Positions 7,989 through 16,388 of a DNA stretch of 64,000 nucleotides are shown here, in pieces. Source of the DNA: Oscillospiraceae bacterium (GTDB lineage Bacteria > Bacillota > Clostridia > Oscillospirales > Oscillospiraceae); NCBI GenBank assembly GCA_020025595.1, contig JAHHRV010000008.1, positions 1 through 64,000 of the forward strand, written 5' to 3'. The notes under the pieces are model-generated. The model was not told the origin of the DNA and ran no database searches. It worked only from the letters and a program-made list of their open reading frames with translations. A program made the translations under genes and the position numbers. Position 1 is the first letter of the stretch. Each line of letters begins with the position of its first letter.

Positions 7989-8627
7989 TTACAGCCCCAG
8001 TTCTTCTCCCACCAGAATGAACTTGATTCTGCCTTCAATGCGGCTGTTCCGGGTAATCAGGATCTGGTTGCAGATACATTTTTCTGCCAGACAATCCCCG
8101 CACACGCCATTGACGGTACATGGAGTCGTTCCCGGAAATCGCTGATGATTTCTGGGAGCCGCAACCGTTCTTGCCCGCTTTACGGCATCCTCAATGGTAT
8201 CTTCCACCTTGTTCATGCCCGCAATCACCAGAACATTTCTGGGGCCGTAGACAATCGCCGCTACCCGGTTTCCGGTGCCGTCGATGTTGACCATCTGGCC
8301 GTCCATGCTCAGACCGTTGGCGCCGGTCAGGAAAAAGTCTGCGCTGAAACAATCTCGCATATTGCGTTCCTGCTCCTCAGCCGTCTTGCATTTGTCACGA
8401 TCCAGAGCCTGATAGTTTCCCTCTCTGATTGCCTGAATCAGACCGATCTGGTTGGCACTCAGCGCACCGCCCCAGCCCACGCTGGAACCTTTTGGAATCA
8501 GCTCCAGCGCTTTTTCCAGAGCCTCCTCCTTCGTTGCGCAGTAGTACGCCTCAAAGTGGCGTTTTTGCATATTCTTAATCAGAACCTGTGCTCGTTTTTC
8601 ATAACACTGCTTGATAATATCTTCCAT
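7989..8627 (-). CDS. LUD domain protein (LutC/YkgG-like)
   Basis: This 212-residue protein is a single LUD domain (formerly DUF162), the fold found in LutC and in the C-terminal part of LutB-like proteins for lactate use. Visible family features are GSSVGWGGALSANQIG near residue 50, the DFFLTGANGLSMDGQMVNIDGTGNR core and a Cys-rich tail (CTVNGVCGDCLAEKCIC). No lutA or lutB neighbours are present, so a lactate role cannot be claimed. The ATG at 8627 follows AGGAGGCAGTGAT. It has its own promoter after the upstream gene's terminator. Confidence 0.87.
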   Translation of the reverse strand: MEDIIKQCYEKRAQVLIKNMQKRHFEAYYCATKEEALEKALELIPKGSSVGWGGALSANQIGLIQAIREGNYQALDRDKCKTAEEQERNMRDCFSADFFLTGANGLSMDGQMVNIDGTGNRVAAIVYGPRNVLVIAGMNKVEDTIEDAVKRARTVAAPRNHQRFPGTTPCTVNGVCGDCLAEKCICNQILITRNSRIEGRIKFILVGEELGL

Positions 8628-8649
8628 ATCACTGCCTCCTTTTTCCCAT

Positions 8650-8678
8650 ATTTTATCACGCAGGCGCGTATATGTAAA
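8650..8678 (-). promoter_or_regulatory. Promoter of the LUD gene
   Basis: Minus strand -35 TTTACA (8673-8678) and -10 TAAAAT (8650-8655) have a 17-bp spacer, squeezed between the upstream terminator and the start codon. Confidence 0.65.
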
Positions 8679-8679
8679 C

Positions 8680-8705
8680 AAAAGCCTCCCAAATGGGAGG
8701 CTTTT
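8680..8705 (-). terminator. Terminator of the aminotransferase gene
   Basis: An 11-bp stem (AAAAGCCTCCC/GGGAGGCTTTT) with a 4-base loop lies 30 bases past the stop; the 3' arm ends in T. Confidence 0.8.
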
Positions 8706-8735
8706 GTTCAGGAGGTTTTTCGTTAAAGGATGCTT

Positions 8736-10031
8736 TTAGTTAATCAGATCTTCATGCAGTCCCAGGTATTTTTCCAGAGCTGCCAGCTTCAGGCAGGTGC
8801 AGAACACCATCATTGCCTTTTCCAGCTCTTCAATGGGAGGATAGCTGGGTGCAATTCGGATCATCGAGTCGTGGGGGTCTACGCCATAGGGATAGGTTGC
8901 GCCTGCTTCGGTCATGACAACGCCTGCACGCTTGCAAAGCTCCAGTGTGCGCTTTGCAGTGCCGGGCATTGCTGCCACGCAGACAAAGTATCCGCCCTTG
9001 GGATGATGCCAGTGGGCGATGCCCTTAGCGGTAACTTCGCTTCTGAGCATTTTCAGAACCATTTCAAACTTGGGGGCAAGGATCTCTGCATGGCGCTTCA
9101 TCAGCTCCAGCGTATGCTCCCGGTCCTTCAGATACAGGACATGGCGCAGCTGATTCATCTTGTCATAGGAGATGGTCTGCACCGCAATGAGCTTTTTCAA
9201 GTATGCGATGTTCTCCTCGCTGGATGCCATAACGGACATACCGGCACCGGGGAATGTAATCTTGGAAGTGGAGGCAAATTCGTATGCCATATTGGGACGG
9301 CCTGCTTCAGCGCACAAAGAAATGATATCTTCAAAGGGTTCAAACTCGCCATAAAACTCGTGAACACAGTAGGCATTGTCCCACATGATTGCGAAATCGG
9401 GAGCAGCAGGCTTCAGATTTGCAAACCGATGCACTGTTTCATCAGAGTAGCAATATCCCTGCGGATTGGAATATTTCGGCACGCACCAGATACCCTTTAC
9501 CTGAGGATCCTGTACCAGATCTTCCACTGCGTCCATGTCCGGGCCTTCCGGAGTCATGGGAACGGTGATCAGCTCAAAGCCGAAGCTCTCGGTAATGCGG
9601 AAATGCCGGTCGTATCCGGGAGACGGACACAGGAACTTGATTCGCTCCTCTTTGCACCAGGGCTTGGGGCTGTCCTTCAGGCCGTGGGTATAGCCCCGGG
9701 CAATCAGGTCATGCATCAGCGCCAGGCTGGAATTACCGCCCACAAAGGTCTCAGCAGGCTTACATCCAAGAACATCTGCCCAGTATTCTCTTGCGCACTT
9801 GAGGCCGGCCAGGTCGCCGTAGTTTCTTGCGTCATCTCCGTCAACAACGCACGCCTCCGGCTCGGTCAGAACCGTCAGCATATCGCTGATCATATCCAGC
9901 TGAAGCGTGCTGGGCTTGCCTCTGGACATATTCAGCTTCAGATTTTCGTGTCTGAGCTCGTCGTAACGCGCCCTCAATTTCTTAAATTCCGCCCGGAGGT
10001 CCTCTCTGCTTCTGCAAGCATAGGTAGCCAT
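8736..10031 (-). CDS. AspT-type aspartate aminotransferase
   Basis: This 431-residue PLP enzyme transfers an amino group, most likely between aspartate and 2-oxoglutarate. It resembles the Corynebacterium AspT subgroup (PF12897) rather than AspC: MSRGKPS near the N-terminus, NYGDLAGL, GGNSSLALM and the SPGYDRHF block. The Schiff-base lysine is K257 in ASTSKITFPGAG, and the DNAYCVHEFY block supplies the PLP aspartate and tyrosine. The ATG at 10031 is preferred, with AAAGG about 9 bases upstream; two further ATGs lie 2 and 3 codons upstream but overlap or crowd that site. It has its own promoter and terminator. Confidence 0.88.
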   Translation of the reverse strand: MATYACRSREDLRAEFKKLRARYDELRHENLKLNMSRGKPSTLQLDMISDMLTVLTEPEACVVDGDDARNYGDLAGLKCAREYWADVLGCKPAETFVGGNSSLALMHDLIARGYTHGLKDSPKPWCKEERIKFLCPSPGYDRHFRITESFGFELITVPMTPEGPDMDAVEDLVQDPQVKGIWCVPKYSNPQGYCYSDETVHRFANLKPAAPDFAIMWDNAYCVHEFYGEFEPFEDIISLCAEAGRPNMAYEFASTSKITFPGAGMSVMASSEENIAYLKKLIAVQTISYDKMNQLRHVLYLKDREHTLELMKRHAEILAPKFEMVLKMLRSEVTAKGIAHWHHPKGGYFVCVAAMPGTAKRTLELCKRAGVVMTEAGATYPYGVDPHDSMIRIAPSYPPIEELEKAMMVFCTCLKLAALEKYLGLHEDLIN

Positions 10032-10062
10032 TTCCATCATCCTTTCCCGTTTATCTGGGCAT

Positions 10063-10091
10063 ATTATACGGTATCCTGTCTAAAAATGCAA
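10063..10091 (-). promoter_or_regulatory. Promoter of the aminotransferase gene
   Basis: Minus strand -35 TTGCAT (10086-10091) and -10 TATAAT (10063-10068) have a 17-bp spacer. Confidence 0.7.
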
Positions 10092-10146
10092 GATGGTAGT
10101 ATGTAAAAATTCATTTTTATTTTTCTTTAGTTCCATTGTACAATTC

Positions 10147-10209
10147 ATGCGTAAGGAAACTTCCAATTTTATGCAACTTCACACCTTGCTTTTTCCTATG
10201 TTTACGCAT
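10147..10209 (+). promoter_or_regulatory. Inverted repeat in the glnN upstream region
   Basis: ATGCGTAA (10147-10154) and TTACGCAT (10202-10209) form a perfect 8-bp inverted repeat 47 bases apart, 120-180 bases before glnN in an AT-rich stretch. A GlnR-like TGTNAN7TNACA site was not found. It could be an operator or a leader hairpin. No strong glnN promoter could be picked here. Confidence 0.25.
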
Positions 10210-10325
10210 ATGATTTTATCATAAATAATATGGGAAAACTGTCTTTTCGCATAAACTAATAATATTCTCACACCAAATTCTTATGTTTCCCGATATTTGT
10301 TTCAATGTCTGAAAGGATGTGTCCT

Positions 10326-12410
10326 ATGAGCCAGATCACAAACCTGCCTGCCATTTTCGGCAGCGATGTTTTCAACGAAACAACCATGAAAGAGCGTCTG
10401 TCTCCCGAGGTCTATGATGCGTGGAAGCACTGCATTCAGACCGGTACACCTCTTGAGCTCTCTGTTGCAAACAGCATTGCCGAGGCAATGAAAAACTGGG
10501 CTACGGAGAAAGGCGCTACCCACTACACCCACTGGTTCCAGCCCATGACCGGAATCACCGCAGAAAAGCACGATTCCTTCCTCACCCCCGTGGGCGAAGG
10601 CAAGGTCATTATGGAGTTCTCCGGTAAAGAACTGGTTCGCGGCGAACCCGATGCTAGTTCCTTCCCCTCCGGCGGTCTGCGTGCTACCTTTGAAGCCCGC
10701 GGCTATACCGCATGGGACCCCACTTCCTTCGCTTTTGTAAAAGACGACAGTCTGTTTATCCCCACCTGCTTCTTCTCCTATACCGGAGAAGCTCTGGACA
10801 AGAAGACACCTCTGCTCAGATCCATTGATGAAGTTTCCCGGGAAGCCATCCGTATTCTCCGGCTTTTCGGCGACAATACCGCCAACCGTGTAATCACCTG
10901 CGTAGGCCCGGAACAGGAATACTTCCTGATTCCCAAAGACCTGTATGCCAAGCGTGAAGACCTGCGGCTCACCGGCAGAACCCTGTTTGGCGCTCCCTCC
11001 CCCAAGGGTCAGGAGCTGGATGACCACTATTTCGGCACCATCCGTACCAGAGTTTCCTCCTTTATGAAGGATCTGGACGAACAGCTGTGGCGGCTGGGTG
11101 TGCTGTCCAAGACCAAGCACAACGAGGCGGCTCCCGCTCAGCACGAACTGGCTCCCATCTATACAGATGTCAACTCCGCCTGTGACTCCAACCAGCTTGT
11201 CATGGAGATCATGAAAAAGTGTGCCGCCAAGCACAACCTGGTTTGCCTGCTCCACGAAAAGCCTTTCGAGGGTGTCAACGGCTCCGGTAAGCACAACAAC
11301 TATTCCCTGGCCACCGACACCGGCAAGAATCTGTTCAGCCCCGGCAAAACCCCTCGGCAGAACGCTCAGTTCCTGGTGTTCCTGGCAGCTTTTATCAAGG
11401 GTGTTGACGAATATCAGGAGTGGCTGCGCTGCACCACCGCATCCGCCGGCAACGATCACCGTCTGGGCGCTGCAGAAGCTCCCCCTGCAATCATCTCTAT
11501 CTTCCTGGGTGATGAGCTGAATGCAGTCGTGGACTCCATTATCAGCGGCACCAATTACAAGGACCCTGAAAAGGGTGTCATGCGTATCGGTGTCGATGTA
11601 CTGCCTGCAATTCCGAAGGACACCACCGACCGCAACCGTACCTCTCCCCTGGCGTTTACCGGCAACAAGTTTGAATTCCGTATGCTGGGCTCTTCCCAGT
11701 CTGTTTCCGGCCCCAATATCGCCCTGAATACCATCATGGCAGAGGAACTGGCTCAGTTTGCAGACGAGCTGGAGCAGGCCGAAGATTTCGATGCCGCTCT
11801 GCAGCAGCTGGTCTGCCGCGCCCTCACCGAGCACAAGAGAATTCTCTTTGACGGCAACGGTTATTCCGATGAGTGGAAGGAAGAAGCAGCTCGCCGCGGA
11901 CTGAGCAATCTGGCCAACACCGCAGACTGTATGCCCCATTACATCAGCCAGAAGAATATTGATCTTGTCACCAAGCATCACATCTTCACCGAAAACGAAT
12001 TCCGCGCCAGATACGAAATTCATATTGAAGCTTACAACAAGATCCTCAACATCGAGGCTCTGACATCCATTGACATGATCCGTCACCAGATCCTCCCCGC
12101 TGCACTGAAATACACCGAGCACCTGGCACAGGGCATCCTGGCCAAGCAGCAGATTGGTGTCAGCTGCCATGCAGAAAAGAGTCTGATCCAGAATCTGTCC
12201 GCTGCGTCCGATGCATTGTATGATCTGTGCGTAAAACTGGACACTGATTTGCAGAAGGTTCCTGCCGAAAGCAACGAAGCTGCTCAGTATTATCATGATG
12301 TCATTGTCCCCGATATGGAGCGTGCTCGTCACGAAGCAGACACACTGGAAGCCCTTACCGATAAGTCCTACTGGCCTTATCCCACCTATTCCGACCTGCT
12401 GTTCTACTGA
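10326..12410 (+). CDS. glnN: Glutamine synthetase, type III
   Basis: It condenses ammonia and glutamate to glutamine using ATP. The 694-residue length and the sequence are those of the large dodecameric GSIII class, not the 450-residue GSI. Recognisable parts are the GSIII N-terminal domain, GPEQEYF at 194-200 that supplies metal-binding glutamates, the NEAAPAQHE segment, the GxGKHNN loop and the GSIII C-terminal helical domain. The ATG at 10326 follows AAAGG by 9 bases; an in-frame ATG 7 codons earlier overlaps no ribosome site. It is monocistronic. The AT-rich region before it (10092-10325) carries a possible regulatory inverted repeat. Confidence 0.96.
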   Translation: MSQITNLPAIFGSDVFNETTMKERLSPEVYDAWKHCIQTGTPLELSVANSIAEAMKNWATEKGATHYTHWFQPMTGITAEKHDSFLTPVGEGKVIMEFSGKELVRGEPDASSFPSGGLRATFEARGYTAWDPTSFAFVKDDSLFIPTCFFSYTGEALDKKTPLLRSIDEVSREAIRILRLFGDNTANRVITCVGPEQEYFLIPKDLYAKREDLRLTGRTLFGAPSPKGQELDDHYFGTIRTRVSSFMKDLDEQLWRLGVLSKTKHNEAAPAQHELAPIYTDVNSACDSNQLVMEIMKKCAAKHNLVCLLHEKPFEGVNGSGKHNNYSLATDTGKNLFSPGKTPRQNAQFLVFLAAFIKGVDEYQEWLRCTTASAGNDHRLGAAEAPPAIISIFLGDELNAVVDSIISGTNYKDPEKGVMRIGVDVLPAIPKDTTDRNRTSPLAFTGNKFEFRMLGSSQSVSGPNIALNTIMAEELAQFADELEQAEDFDAALQQLVCRALTEHKRILFDGNGYSDEWKEEAARRGLSNLANTADCMPHYISQKNIDLVTKHHIFTENEFRARYEIHIEAYNKILNIEALTSIDMIRHQILPAALKYTEHLAQGILAKQQIGVSCHAEKSLIQNLSAASDALYDLCVKLDTDLQKVPAESNEAAQYYHDVIVPDMERARHEADTLEALTDKSYWPYPTYSDLLFY

Positions 12411-12442
12411 TTCAGGCAAGTTTCACCAATTCAAATAAAAAT

Positions 12443-12488
12443 CGCCCCGGAGTATTATCTCACACCAAATGAGATTCACTCCGGGGCG
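12443..12488. terminator. Bidirectional terminator between glnN and the GH2 gene
   Basis: An 11-bp GC-rich stem (CGCCCCGGAGT/ACTCCGGGGCG) with an inner short stem lies between convergent genes, with A and T tracts on its two sides. Confidence 0.85.
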
Positions 12489-12502
12489 TTTATTTTGTTA
12501 TC

Positions 12503-14746
12503 TTACTTGTTGGGCTTCTTGATCTTATTCAGCTGTGCATTCAGCTCCAGCAGTTCCTCCTTGGAGGGTTTGAAGCCGGAAACTCCAGCCATGCTCAGCA
12601 GACGCAGAACCGTAAAGCTGCCCATCATCTTCATCATATCAGCATTGAGTTCAAAGCCTGCGCCCTTCTTCTCGCCGCCGAAACTGGTCAGTGCCTTGGC
12701 AGCAAGCTTCATAAAGAGCATCTTGCCCTTGACGGTTGCCATGATGTCGCCGATCTTGTCGTTCAGAGAGAAGTAGCCTTCCGGCGTGGTGATATCGAAC
12801 CAGTTCAGGACTGCACCCTTCTCCTTCAGACGATATGCATCGTTGAAGACCTCGACCTTGTTCAGATCGCCCTCATCCTTCAGCTCGCCGGATACGGCAA
12901 CCAGATGGGTCTTGCCCACATTGGGAACATCAAACTTGAAGAAGTGGTCAGCTGCTTCCTTCACGCCCAGAGATACACCGTTGGCAAAGAGCTCGACGGT
13001 AGGCTGATTGGAGTAAACAGTAACCTTGGTCACATCCTCGACCCGGTCCACATAGCGCTTGCCGCACAGATGGACAAAGGGCTCGTCAGACAGCCATGCC
13101 TTGTAGGCATAGAAGGAATCCTTCTTGTACTTGCGGTCGAAGGTCACCAGGCCCTTGTGATTCTGGCCGTTTTCGCCGCCCTCAGCACGGGCATCGGCAC
13201 CGAAGTCAAACATATTCCAGACATGAGTTGCCCAGATAAATTTCCGGGAGAACAGCTGCTTGATCAGTTCCTCGTGGTAATAAGCCTGATATTCCTCGGT
13301 GTAGTCACCCTGAGTGGGATCGGAGGTATGCCAGTTCAGCGCCTCGCAGCCATACTCAGAGCAGCCGATGGGAATGTTGGGATGCAGTGCATGGAACTTG
13401 TCAAACCAGGGGCCGTTCATGGAGGTGTCGCCGCCGTACCAGCCGAAGTAATGGTTGTAGGAAACCACATCGGGAATCTGGACATAGGGAGAATCCATGG
13501 GGCACATGGACAGGACTGCAATGGTGGTCAATCTGGTCTTATCCCACTCATGGCACAGGTTGTTCAGGATCTTGTGGTTTTCGATCAGATCCGGGTCCTT
13601 GTCGTCCTTCATGGTGATTTCGTTGCTCAGGCCCCAGACAACGATGGAGGGGTGATTATAGTTCTGGGTGATCAGTTCCTTCATCTGGGTGATGGTGTTC
13701 TCACGGCCGGTTGCCATGTGCTGAGAAATATAGGGAATCTCTGCCCAGACGACCATACCGCGCTCGTCGCACAGGTCGTAGAAGTACTGGTCATGCTGAT
13801 AGTGTGCAAGGCGAATGGTGGTTGCACCAACCTCGCAGATCAGATCCATATCCTCTCTGTGATGCTCCGGCAGGATGGCATTGCCCAAGCCCCAGCGGTC
13901 CTGATGGCGGGAAACACCGCGCAGGGGGTATTCTTCTCCGTTGAGGATGAAGCCCCGCTCCGGGTCGATTCGGTAGCTCCGGCAGCCGAATCGGGCAGAA
14001 ACTGCATCGATTGCATTTTCGCCTGCTACCAGCTCTGCATGAGCGGTGTAGAGGTAGGGATCCTTGCGGCCATGCCACTTGTGGGCATTTTCAATGACGA
14101 AGTTTACCTTGGTATCAGCAGTAGTGGTGGAGGCAACCTCGTTGCCCTGGGCATCGGTCAGGGTGTAGCGGATCTGCTGTCCTTCCTGATAGTTGGTGAC
14201 ATAAACTTCCACTTCCACATTGGCGTTCTCGCCATCCATAACAGGAGTGACCTTGATGCCGGGGCCACCGTAGTAGTCAAGATCAAAATGAGATTCGCTC
14301 ACTGCAATGATGTTTACATCACGGTACAGGCCGCCATAGAAAGTGAAGTCAGCAACCTGAGGATACACCCGGTCATTGGCAGCGTTGTCCACTGCGATCA
14401 CGAACAGGTTGTCCCGCTCCAGAGAATCGGTAATGTCCACACGCCAGGTAGAATAGCCACCGTCATGGTGAGCCAGGTGCTTTCCGTTGACGTAAACATC
14501 TGCAGAAGAATTTGCGCCGCGGATTTCCAGATAATAGCGATCAGCGGTGGGCAGATCCATTTTGTCAACCATCTTGGCATAATAGGCTGTTCCGCGATAG
14601 TAATCGCTGCCGCCGTCCTGACCGTCAATGGCATTCCAGCTGTGCGGCAGATTCACGAAATTCCACTTGCTGGAAATCTCGGTAGGAACTTCCGAAGCTT
14701 CCTTGGAAAACGCCCATTTATAGTTAAGGTTGAAAATTTCTCTCAC
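12503..14746 (-). CDS. Glycoside hydrolase family 2 (beta-galactosidase/glucuronidase type)
   Basis: This 747-residue cytoplasmic enzyme (no signal peptide) cleaves a terminal beta-linked sugar. It has the GH2 order: sugar-binding jelly roll (about 1-150, with ADVYVNGKHLAHHDGGY), immunoglobulin-like domain (about 160-260) and TIM barrel (about 265-580). The acid/base is E376 in WGLSNEIT and the nucleophile E464 in CSEYGCEALNW. A C-terminal domain and a Met/Leu-rich tail follow. Substrate cannot be fixed from sequence. The GTG at 14746 follows AGGAGG by 9 bases. It lies 103 bases after the GPH transporter on the same strand and is probably co-transcribed with it. Confidence 0.9.
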   Translation of the reverse strand: MREIFNLNYKWAFSKEASEVPTEISSKWNFVNLPHSWNAIDGQDGGSDYYRGTAYYAKMVDKMDLPTADRYYLEIRGANSSADVYVNGKHLAHHDGGYSTWRVDITDSLERDNLFVIAVDNAANDRVYPQVADFTFYGGLYRDVNIIAVSESHFDLDYYGGPGIKVTPVMDGENANVEVEVYVTNYQEGQQIRYTLTDAQGNEVASTTTADTKVNFVIENAHKWHGRKDPYLYTAHAELVAGENAIDAVSARFGCRSYRIDPERGFILNGEEYPLRGVSRHQDRWGLGNAILPEHHREDMDLICEVGATTIRLAHYQHDQYFYDLCDERGMVVWAEIPYISQHMATGRENTITQMKELITQNYNHPSIVVWGLSNEITMKDDKDPDLIENHKILNNLCHEWDKTRLTTIAVLSMCPMDSPYVQIPDVVSYNHYFGWYGGDTSMNGPWFDKFHALHPNIPIGCSEYGCEALNWHTSDPTQGDYTEEYQAYYHEELIKQLFSRKFIWATHVWNMFDFGADARAEGGENGQNHKGLVTFDRKYKKDSFYAYKAWLSDEPFVHLCGKRYVDRVEDVTKVTVYSNQPTVELFANGVSLGVKEAADHFFKFDVPNVGKTHLVAVSGELKDEGDLNKVEVFNDAYRLKEKGAVLNWFDITTPEGYFSLNDKIGDIMATVKGKMLFMKLAAKALTSFGGEKKGAGFELNADMMKMMGSFTVLRLLSMAGVSGFKPSKEELLELNAQLNKIKKPNK

Positions 14747-14849
14747 AATACATTGCCTCCTGAGTATTGGTATCTAAATTTCATTTTACCACTTGTCCGG
14801 GGAATAATCCTGAACGAGATGTAAAAATTGATTTTTGAGTAACATTGGC

Positions 14850-16241
14850 TTACTTTCTGGCATGCAGCTCATCCGTCATCTTTGCAAGAGTCTTCTTGTC
14901 CAGATTATAAATGAGTCCCAGACCTACAAACTGCATACTTGCAGCAAACAGATTCAGAGAAGGAACCAAATAACGCATTCTCTGGGCCACTTCAAACACC
15001 TGATTGCCCTTGTCGGCTTCAACATAGCCCAGTGCAACCATGATGACCAGCACGATGGACGGGCCAAAGCCCTGAGCCAGCTTGCGGAAGAAAGAGTGCA
15101 GGGAGTAGACGGTGCCCTCTTCACGGGTTCCGTTCTTCCATTCGTTATAGTCGATTGCATCGCCCATCATAGACCAGGAAACCGTGGTGTAGATGCCCAT
15201 GCCCAGTGCATTGACCAGCTGGCAGCCAACATACATCATAATGCCTCTGAAGTTGGGGGTAATGGGCAGGATAAACATCAGGATGCAGGAAGCCATAGAA
15301 CAGATTGTGCCCACAACTGCCAGTTCCTTTTTGCCGAATCGAATGACCATTTTGCGGGCGAAGGGAGTAAACAGGAAAATCGGGAGCATTGCAAACAACT
15401 GCACCACACCGGAAATTCTGACATTATTGAAGTAGGACTGGAACAGCACCGTAACAGCGGTTGCACCGCCCTGAACGCCCAGGAACATACCCATGGCGGC
15501 CAGTGTTGCACCCACAGCGGGACGATTTTTCATGAAGTTTTTGACAGCCGTCAGCACATTGAACTTGGGCTGTTCTTCTTTGCATACCACATGAGTATCC
15601 ACGCGGATGGTGGTGTTCTTGATCATGAACTGGAAGGCAATAAAGCCGATTACGCCCATCAGCAGTGCAGCAAAGAACACGCGCTGACCGACGATATTGT
15701 TGTTGGAATCATAAATGATCAGAGGCAGAAGAACCATAGTTGCCATCTGACCTGCCATGGAGCCCACAGAACGCCATGCAGAAAGAGAAGCACGGTCGCC
15801 GGGAACATCGGAAATCAAAGACAGCAGACTGCCATAGGGGACATTTGCGATGGTGTAGAATGCATCCCACAGCACATAGCCGAAGATGAAAATCAGGATT
15901 TTTGCAACCTTAGGTGCATTGGGCAGCGGCACGAAGCAGCAGGATCCTGCAACCAGAAGGCCCAGGGAACCGACCCAAATATACTGCAAAAACTTATTGC
16001 GCTTGTATTGATGACGGTCAGCGTCAATGATCGAGCCAATCAGCGGATCGTTGATTGCATCCCATATCTGACAGATCAGCAATAGGCCTGCATAAAGAAT
16101 GGAGTCCATTTGCATAAACTGTGTCCAGAAAATTGTCATCGTGCCCTTCAGGGCGAAGCTCATGTTGCAGCCGAAGTCACCGGCGGCGTATGCCAGGCTG
16201 TCCCGCATACAGAATTTTTTTTGCTGATTCTGAGTTTTCAC
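14850..16241 (-). CDS. GPH-family glycoside:cation symporter
   Basis: This 463-residue, about 12-helix transporter belongs to the glycoside-pentoside-hexuronide:cation symporter family (MelB, UidB, YicJ type). Typical features are the early DAINDPLIGSIID helix end, the YKRNKFLQ cytoplasmic loop and a second-half MGDAIDYNEWKNGTREEG motif. It should import the glycoside that the downstream GH2 enzyme then splits in the cytoplasm. The GTG at 16241 follows GGAGG. It is divergent from the AraC regulator, which shares an intergenic inverted repeat with it. Confidence 0.93.
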   Translation of the reverse strand: MKTQNQQKKFCMRDSLAYAAGDFGCNMSFALKGTMTIFWTQFMQMDSILYAGLLLICQIWDAINDPLIGSIIDADRHQYKRNKFLQYIWVGSLGLLVAGSCCFVPLPNAPKVAKILIFIFGYVLWDAFYTIANVPYGSLLSLISDVPGDRASLSAWRSVGSMAGQMATMVLLPLIIYDSNNNIVGQRVFFAALLMGVIGFIAFQFMIKNTTIRVDTHVVCKEEQPKFNVLTAVKNFMKNRPAVGATLAAMGMFLGVQGGATAVTVLFQSYFNNVRISGVVQLFAMLPIFLFTPFARKMVIRFGKKELAVVGTICSMASCILMFILPITPNFRGIMMYVGCQLVNALGMGIYTTVSWSMMGDAIDYNEWKNGTREEGTVYSLHSFFRKLAQGFGPSIVLVIMVALGYVEADKGNQVFEVAQRMRYLVPSLNLFAASMQFVGLGLIYNLDKKTLAKMTDELHARK

Positions 16242-16267
16242 GAAAATTCCTCCTCCACAAAATGTCT

Positions 16268-16296
16268 AAAGAAATCGTTGATCATTTGATTTCTTT
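16268..16296. promoter_or_regulatory. Inverted repeat between transporter and AraC gene
   Basis: AAAGAAATC (16268-16276) and GATTTCTTT (16288-16296) form a perfect 9-bp inverted repeat in the divergent promoter region, 27 bases before the transporter start. It is a candidate operator for the AraC-type regulator; no good -35 is seen for the transporter, consistent with activation. Confidence 0.4.
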
Positions 16297-16322
16297 GCAA
16301 TCATTTTACCAGATTAAGCATC

Positions 16323-16351
16323 TTGAAAAAACAACAAAACATTGATATTAT
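16323..16351 (+). promoter_or_regulatory. Promoter of the AraC-type regulator
   Basis: -35 TTGAAA (16323-16328) and -10 TATTAT (16346-16351) have a 17-bp spacer. Confidence 0.4.
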
Positions 16352-16388
16352 AATACTAATCTTATATCGTAGATGTGGAGGTGCTCAG

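Noticed and set aside
8730..10106. Long plus-strand frame opposite the aminotransferase
   Set aside because: Antisense shadow of an intact PLP enzyme.
10302..12419. Minus-strand frame opposite glnN
   Set aside because: Antisense to a complete type III glutamine synthetase.
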